Shown: positions 5,433 through 8,783 of the stretch, one piece after another
Layout of the letters: each line of letters begins with the position of its first letter
Position numbering within the stretch: the stretch's first letter is position 1
Assembly (NCBI GenBank): GCA_937877765.1
Contig: CALGBN010000347.1
Span: 1-8,783 of the forward strand
DNA: 8,783 nt
From: Candidatus Bathyarchaeota archaeon
GTDB taxonomy: Archaea; Thermoproteota; Bathyarchaeia; TCS64
Direction: 5' to 3'
The notes under the pieces: model-generated
Told to the model about the DNA's origin: nothing
Seen by the model: only the letters and a program-made list of their open reading frames with translations
Databases searched by the model: none
Made by a program: the position numbers and the translations under genes

Positions 5433-6099
5433 AAGAATTTCAACTGGTAACCCAGAACTTGACACACTGCTTGATGGAGGATTTCTAAAGAACAGTATGA
5501 TTCTCCTTGCGGGAAACCCTGGAGCAGGTAAAACCATACTTTCATCAAGATTCATTTATGAAGGCGCGCTTGAAGATGAACCTGGCGTCTATGCTTGTTT
5601 CGCAGAGACCCGTAAAAGGCTTATCTCAGATGTGAAGAAATTTGGCATAGATTATGAGCCACTTATAAGGCGTAGGAAAGTCGAGGTTCTTGACCTCAGC
5701 ATTGGAAGCGAGACAGAGGTACAGTCAGCGTTAAACCAGATCTTTGAATCGATTACTACCTTGAGGGCAAAGAGACTGGTGGTTGATAGCATTGCGGCGA
5801 TGGCTATGGGACTTGAGACCGAGTTTGAGAAACGCCATCTTATCAGACTGCTTTATAGGTTAATACTGAAAACGGGATGCACAACTATAGCTATTACGGA
5901 TATTCCATGGAATAGCAATAGGATAGGAGAGAGTATTGAGGAATTTGTTGCTGATGGCATTATCCTGATGGAACATCAGTACGATTCGAGTGATACATTG
6001 AAGCGTCAACTCAGGATCACGAAAATGCGTGGTACAAATCACTCAAGAAAAACCCACAAATATACTATTAGCTCAAATGGTTTGAATATAGAGTTGTAG
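5419..6099 (+). CDS. Single-domain KaiC-like (RecA-fold) ATPase
   Basis: A 226-residue ATPase of the KaiC/RadA branch of RecA-fold proteins, with one domain where cyanobacterial KaiC has two. It shows the opening STGNPELDTLLDGGF (8-22), Walker A GNPGAGKT (32-39), the catalytic-Glu position in FAET (61-64), Walker B LVVDS (120-124), and the typical end KMRGTNHSRKTHKYTI (202-217) that closes the neighbouring subunit's ATP site in KaiC rings. KaiC has two adjacent glutamates at the catalytic position; here the first is Ala62 and Glu63 remains. Proteins of this group in archaea are proposed hubs of signal transduction, often next to small DNA-binding proteins, as here. The start may be ATG 5419 or ATG 5425; neither has a strong ribosome site and both overlap the RHH gene. 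The stop is one base from the stop of the convergent surface-protein gene. Confidence 0.9.
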   Translation: MIMSERISTGNPELDTLLDGGFLKNSMILLAGNPGAGKTILSSRFIYEGALEDEPGVYACFAETRKRLISDVKKFGIDYEPLIRRRKVEVLDLSIGSETEVQSALNQIFESITTLRAKRLVVDSIAAMAMGLETEFEKRHLIRLLYRLILKTGCTTIAITDIPWNSNRIGESIEEFVADGIILMEHQYDSSDTLKRQLRITKMRGTNHSRKTHKYTISSNGLNIEL

Positions 6100-6100
6100 A

Positions 6101-7888
6101 TTAGGAGTATATCTCCAAGTCTTCAGGCTCATCTTCTTTGGTACTCCGGTACTTGATATATACATAGGCGCCTAGTATCAAAGCAATCAGTATAGCTAAT
6201 CCTATCAGGATATGGAAGACCTGAACTTGTCTACCAAATACAGTGATTGTTAACTCGTCAGTCTCGATGTTTTGAGCGATCTGGATGTTTTTTTGAGCTT
6301 CATTAGGCTCGTATCCGGTTTTAGAAGCTGAAGCCTTCAAACGGAGAGTATCATATTTTTGTATTATCTCGGCTTGTGCAATACCGTCATCATCGGTCTC
6401 AGTGTCTTCTGATAGAATTACACCACCTAGGGCGGTCCATTCGATTTCTGCTCCGGGTACGGGGAGACCGTTACTAGTGAGTTGTACCTGTACTGTGAAG
6501 GTTTGGTTGATCATGATTGTGGACGGGGTGCTTAATGTGATGTTCATCCCCTTGGTTACTGTCTGTATTGGTTTCTCTGAAGGAATTACACCCATCAAAG
6601 ATGCCAAAATATTGGTGTTGCCCTCTATTCCAGTGGAGGTAAATTCAGCTATTGCGTAACTGTTTCCTTGACGGATATACACTGAATTAGGAACATCACC
6701 TACGGTGGGGTTTGTGCTAGTAAGATAGACCTCTGTATCAGCTCGTGCTGAAACCGGGTTACCCTCATCATCAAGGAATTGGACTGTGATTATATCATTC
6801 TCGGTACCATCCGCTACAATGATACTTGGGAAAATATACAATTCTATTATGGATGGAACTTGTCCTTGTACAGTAAGAGTCTCTGAGGATGGTGCGACTC
6901 CAGGGCTTGTGGCACTGATAATTGTCTCTCCGTTCTCTGTATAACATGTAATGTTTGCAGACGTCTTGAATGAATCTTCACTTATTGTAACAGTTTCATC
7001 GATTGTAGCGACGTTTGTGTTGCTACTTGAAAGATAGACTACAGTATCTTCTGTTGCTCGGACAGGGCTTCCATCATTATCTTGTAATTGAACTGTTACA
7101 GCTGTATGTGATTTCCCATCAGATAATAATACATCAGGACTAAAGAATAATGCAACACGTTCTGGGAACGGTGCCTGTTCAAATACTATTATCTGATCAG
7201 TGCCGGGGGTATATCCCTGTGCTTGAGCTGAAACAAATACCTCACCGGTTAGCGTGCCAGATACAAGGAACTCTGTTGAGGCATAGTTGGAGCCTTTTGG
7301 GATAGTTAGGTTTTGAGTGACCGTGATTAAGCTGTGGTTTGAGCTTGTGAGTGTTATTTCTACGTCTTCTGATGCGGTTAATGGGAGACCGAGATTATCC
7401 GTAATCTGAACATATACTTTTCCGGTTTCACCTATAACATTAGGTTGATGTCTGGGTGTCGCGTATACTGAGAGTTGAGCGTTGACATTTGATTGTGATA
7501 CCTGAAGATATTCACTTCCAGTAATGCATCCCGGACTACTTGCCGTGATAATGGTTATTCCACTGCTGGTTCTTGTTGTGAAGACTGCTTTTGCATATGA
7601 TTTTCCTTCAGGTATTGTTATGAACTCGTCTGGGGTTCCCACGTTTAGGTTACTGCTGGTTATATGGACTGGGGTATCTCTTGGTGCAATGTAGGGTTCT
7701 CCATTCTCTGTTTCTAGAGAAACGACTATGATATTGTGGGTTTGTCCATCGGCTTTTATTATAGCTGGAGATGGATTGACCACAATTACGGGACTTTGTG
7801 CGTGAACCATCACGATGCCTGTTGCAGTGATCAAAATTAGTAGTGTGAAAATGAGGGCGGATTTTTCGTTTCTCTTCAATTGGGTCAC
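6101..7888 (-). CDS. Secreted membrane-anchored protein with Ig-like repeats (surface protein)
   Basis: A 595-residue protein (592 if the better start is used) built for the cell surface. It has a signal peptide with a hydrophobic core at about residues 11-28 ending in VHA-Q, then four related beta-rich repeats of about 100 residues (33-131, 137-236, 244-341, 346-445), a fifth more divergent Ig/Big-like domain (447-538), one membrane helix (556-577) and a short charged cytoplasmic tail. The repeats share an A/S-D-G opening motif (48, 258, 361), a Thr/Ser-Asn strand (SSN or STN) and a closing A-x3-G (G120, 225, 330, 433), as in invasin/intimin-type domains. A role in adhesion, S-layer attachment or cell contact is inferred. 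There are several N-x-S/T glycosylation sites. GTG 7888 is the longest start, but GGTGA at 7889-7885 sits five bases before TTG 7879, which I prefer. The gene follows the 7907 gene by 18 bases. Confidence 0.85.
   Translation of the reverse strand: MTQLKRNEKSALIFTLLILITATGIVMVHAQSPVIVVNPSPAIIKADGQTHNIIVVSLETENGEPYIAPRDTPVHITSSNLNVGTPDEFITIPEGKSYAKAVFTTRTSSGITIITASSPGCITGSEYLQVSQSNVNAQLSVYATPRHQPNVIGETGKVYVQITDNLGLPLTASEDVEITLTSSNHSLITVTQNLTIPKGSNYASTEFLVSGTLTGEVFVSAQAQGYTPGTDQIIVFEQAPFPERVALFFSPDVLLSDGKSHTAVTVQLQDNDGSPVRATEDTVVYLSSSNTNVATIDETVTISEDSFKTSANITCYTENGETIISATSPGVAPSSETLTVQGQVPSIIELYIFPSIIVADGTENDIITVQFLDDEGNPVSARADTEVYLTSTNPTVGDVPNSVYIRQGNSYAIAEFTSTGIEGNTNILASLMGVIPSEKPIQTVTKGMNITLSTPSTIMINQTFTVQVQLTSNGLPVPGAEIEWTALGGVILSEDTETDDDGIAQAEIIQKYDTLRLKASASKTGYEPNEAQKNIQIAQNIETDELTITVFGRQVQVFHILIGLAILIALILGAYVYIKYRSTKEDEPEDLEIYS
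6554..7792 (-). repeat. Four tandem Ig-like repeats of about 103-105 codons
   Basis: These are protein-level repeats in the surface protein. The conserved closing Gly falls at residues 120, 225, 330 and 433 (periods 105, 105, 103), and the opening Asp-Gly at 47-48, 257-258 and 360-361, with Thr-Gly (155-156) replacing it in repeat two. Similarity is clear in the protein but weak in the DNA, so the duplication is old. Confidence 0.7.
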
Positions 7889-7889
7889 C
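7885..7889 (-). promoter_or_regulatory. Shine-Dalgarno GGTGA favouring TTG 7879 as start
   Basis: GGTGA lies five bases before TTG (7879-7877), matching the GGTGA-N6-start arrangement seen for the genes starting at 1467 and 2184. It overlaps the GTG at 7888-7886, which itself has no site upstream. The protein would then begin MKRNEKS. Confidence 0.55.
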
Positions 7890-7906
7890 GGATTGAGTGA
7901 TTTTGT

Positions 7907-8697
7907 TTAGTTGAAGCTTAAGTCTTTTGTCTTAGACAGCGCTTCGGGTAGGTTTTTCATGAAGTCATCAAAGTCGTTTGATGTCTCCAAGAGGTCTGAG
8001 ATTTTCGCAAGTTCCTCATGGTAGGTCTCCACTTTATCGTCGCTCTCAAGGACGAAGCAGAGTATCTTGTTATTCTTTTTACCTAGAATACCAAGTTTTG
8101 TACCATTGAACTGTAATATGATTTTCTCCTGATTTTCCCTTAACTCATCATATAGGTTGTAAACTGACTCAAGGTTTGACCTGTTGATGCTCTTTGGGAC
8201 GCTCCAGTCTTCAGGATACTTTTTAATACCAATCTTACCCATCCTTCGCTCTATCAAGATCAAAGGAAGAGCATCATGATAGCCTCTCAAGTCACGCTCG
8301 AGGTTCAGATCTATTACCTTGAAATAGTCATCAGGTGGACCAGCGGGCATACTATCTTCAGGCTCTAGGTACCCATCCTGAGTTGCCTTCGCTAAGAGTG
8401 ATGGCTTTTTTGTGTCTTTTTCGGTTGCTAACTGGTTTACTATTGATCTTCTTTGTTCCACGTACTCATCGGCTGTTATTTTGTCGTTGATGAAGTCTAC
8501 GTCGAGCCTATGAAGCATTTGCTGAGTCTCATCTGAACCCGCTCCACCACCGATCCCACTTGGGATTAATGTCAATGGCTTTGAAGGAGGAGTACTTACT
8601 GATGGCCCTGAAGACCTTGTAGGTTGCATGCTTGGAACCCCAGGCATTACGGAGATTGGTTGCTGACCCATGGGAACCATTAGAGTAGGTCCTAGTA
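7907..8697 (-). CDS. Pro-rich protein with SHOCT-like motif, N-terminus missing at contig end
   Basis: This is a partial protein. The frame is open from the adapter junction at 8697, giving VLGPTL before the first Met at 8680, so the true start is probably beyond the contig. From that Met (numbered 1), residues 1-47 are rich in Pro, Gly, Ser and Met and look like a flexible linker. Residues 54-86 (MLHRLDVDFINDKITADEYV and on) resemble a SHOCT-type short helical motif: helix, the K-I-T-A-D-E-Y turn, helix. Residues 118-250 form a mixed alpha/beta domain that I do not recognise, with a strand pair ILQFNGTKLGILG and KILCFVLES. There is no membrane segment in the visible part. The gene is 18 bases upstream of the surface-protein gene on the same strand, probably in one operon. 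ATG 8680 could be a genuine start (AGGA nine bases upstream), but the linker-like residues before it argue against this. Confidence 0.7.
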
Positions 8698-8783
8698 CTG
8701 TCTCTTATACACATCTCCGAGCCCACGAGACCTCTCTACATCTCATATGCCGTCTTCTGCTTGAAAAAAAAAAAAAACACACA
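8698..8783. other. Illumina Nextera adapter read-through (not genomic)
   Basis: 8698-8731 is the Nextera transposase read-2 adapter, beginning CTGTCTCTTATACACATCT. 8732-8739 is CTCTCTAC, an i7 index sequence (N707 in the Nextera set as I recall). 8740-8763 is the P7 flow-cell end with one mismatch (A at 8745 where G is expected). 8764-8777 is a run of A followed by CACACA, as produced when a read passes the end of its fragment. The last genomic base is about 8697. Confidence 0.98.

Noticed and set aside
5217..6099. RHH plus partner considered as a toxin-antitoxin pair
   Set aside because: The second gene is a clear KaiC-like ATPase with no toxin fold, so a signalling or regulatory pair fits better.
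8529..8726. Minus-strand open frame of 65 codons beginning MGSEMCIRDS
   Set aside because: The start lies inside the Nextera adapter, and the rest is an out-of-frame reading of the Pro-rich gene.

Overview
The window looks like a contig end from an uncultured archaeon. The evidence is an archaeal-type S-adenosylmethionine synthetase, a Trm5/Taw2-family tRNA methyltransferase, a single-domain KaiC-like ATPase, TATA-like boxes ahead of several genes, and Shine-Dalgarno sites of GGTGA or GAGGAG type. A member of the TACK group (Bathyarchaeia- or Thaumarchaeota-like) is my guess, mostly from the signalling genes; the sequence does not prove it. Eight of ten complete genes start with GTG or TTG.

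Layout. 1-258: G-tracts, a strong hairpin, and a 57-codon open frame on the minus strand that lacks a good start. 259-1467 (-): SAM synthetase. 1663-1956 and 2184-2882 (+): two membrane proteins, one with an acidic tail and one with two zinc ribbons. 2879-4046 (-): a Cys-rich small protein coupled to a Trm5-like methyltransferase. 4220-5046 (+): a single-domain response regulator followed by a small helical protein that resembles an archaeal output domain (NitrOD5-like). 5217-6099 (+): a ribbon-helix-helix protein overlapping a KaiC-like ATPase, with a perfect 12-bp palindrome upstream. 6101-8697 (-): a cytoplasmic Pro-rich/SHOCT-like protein, truncated at its N-terminus, followed by a secreted, membrane-anchored protein with Ig-like repeats. 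8698-8783 is Illumina Nextera adapter, not genomic.

How it fits together. The most system-like part is 4220-6099, where receiver, candidate output protein, small DNA-binding protein and KaiC-like ATPase sit in line on one strand. I read it as a signal-transduction module. The left part is housekeeping (SAM supply, tRNA modification), and the right part is cell-surface. GC skew on the + strand changes sign near 4.6 kb regardless of gene direction (C-rich to the left, G-rich to the right). That is the pattern seen at a replication origin, and it deserves a check on a longer contig. I see no tRNA, rRNA, CRISPR array, insertion sequence or integrase.
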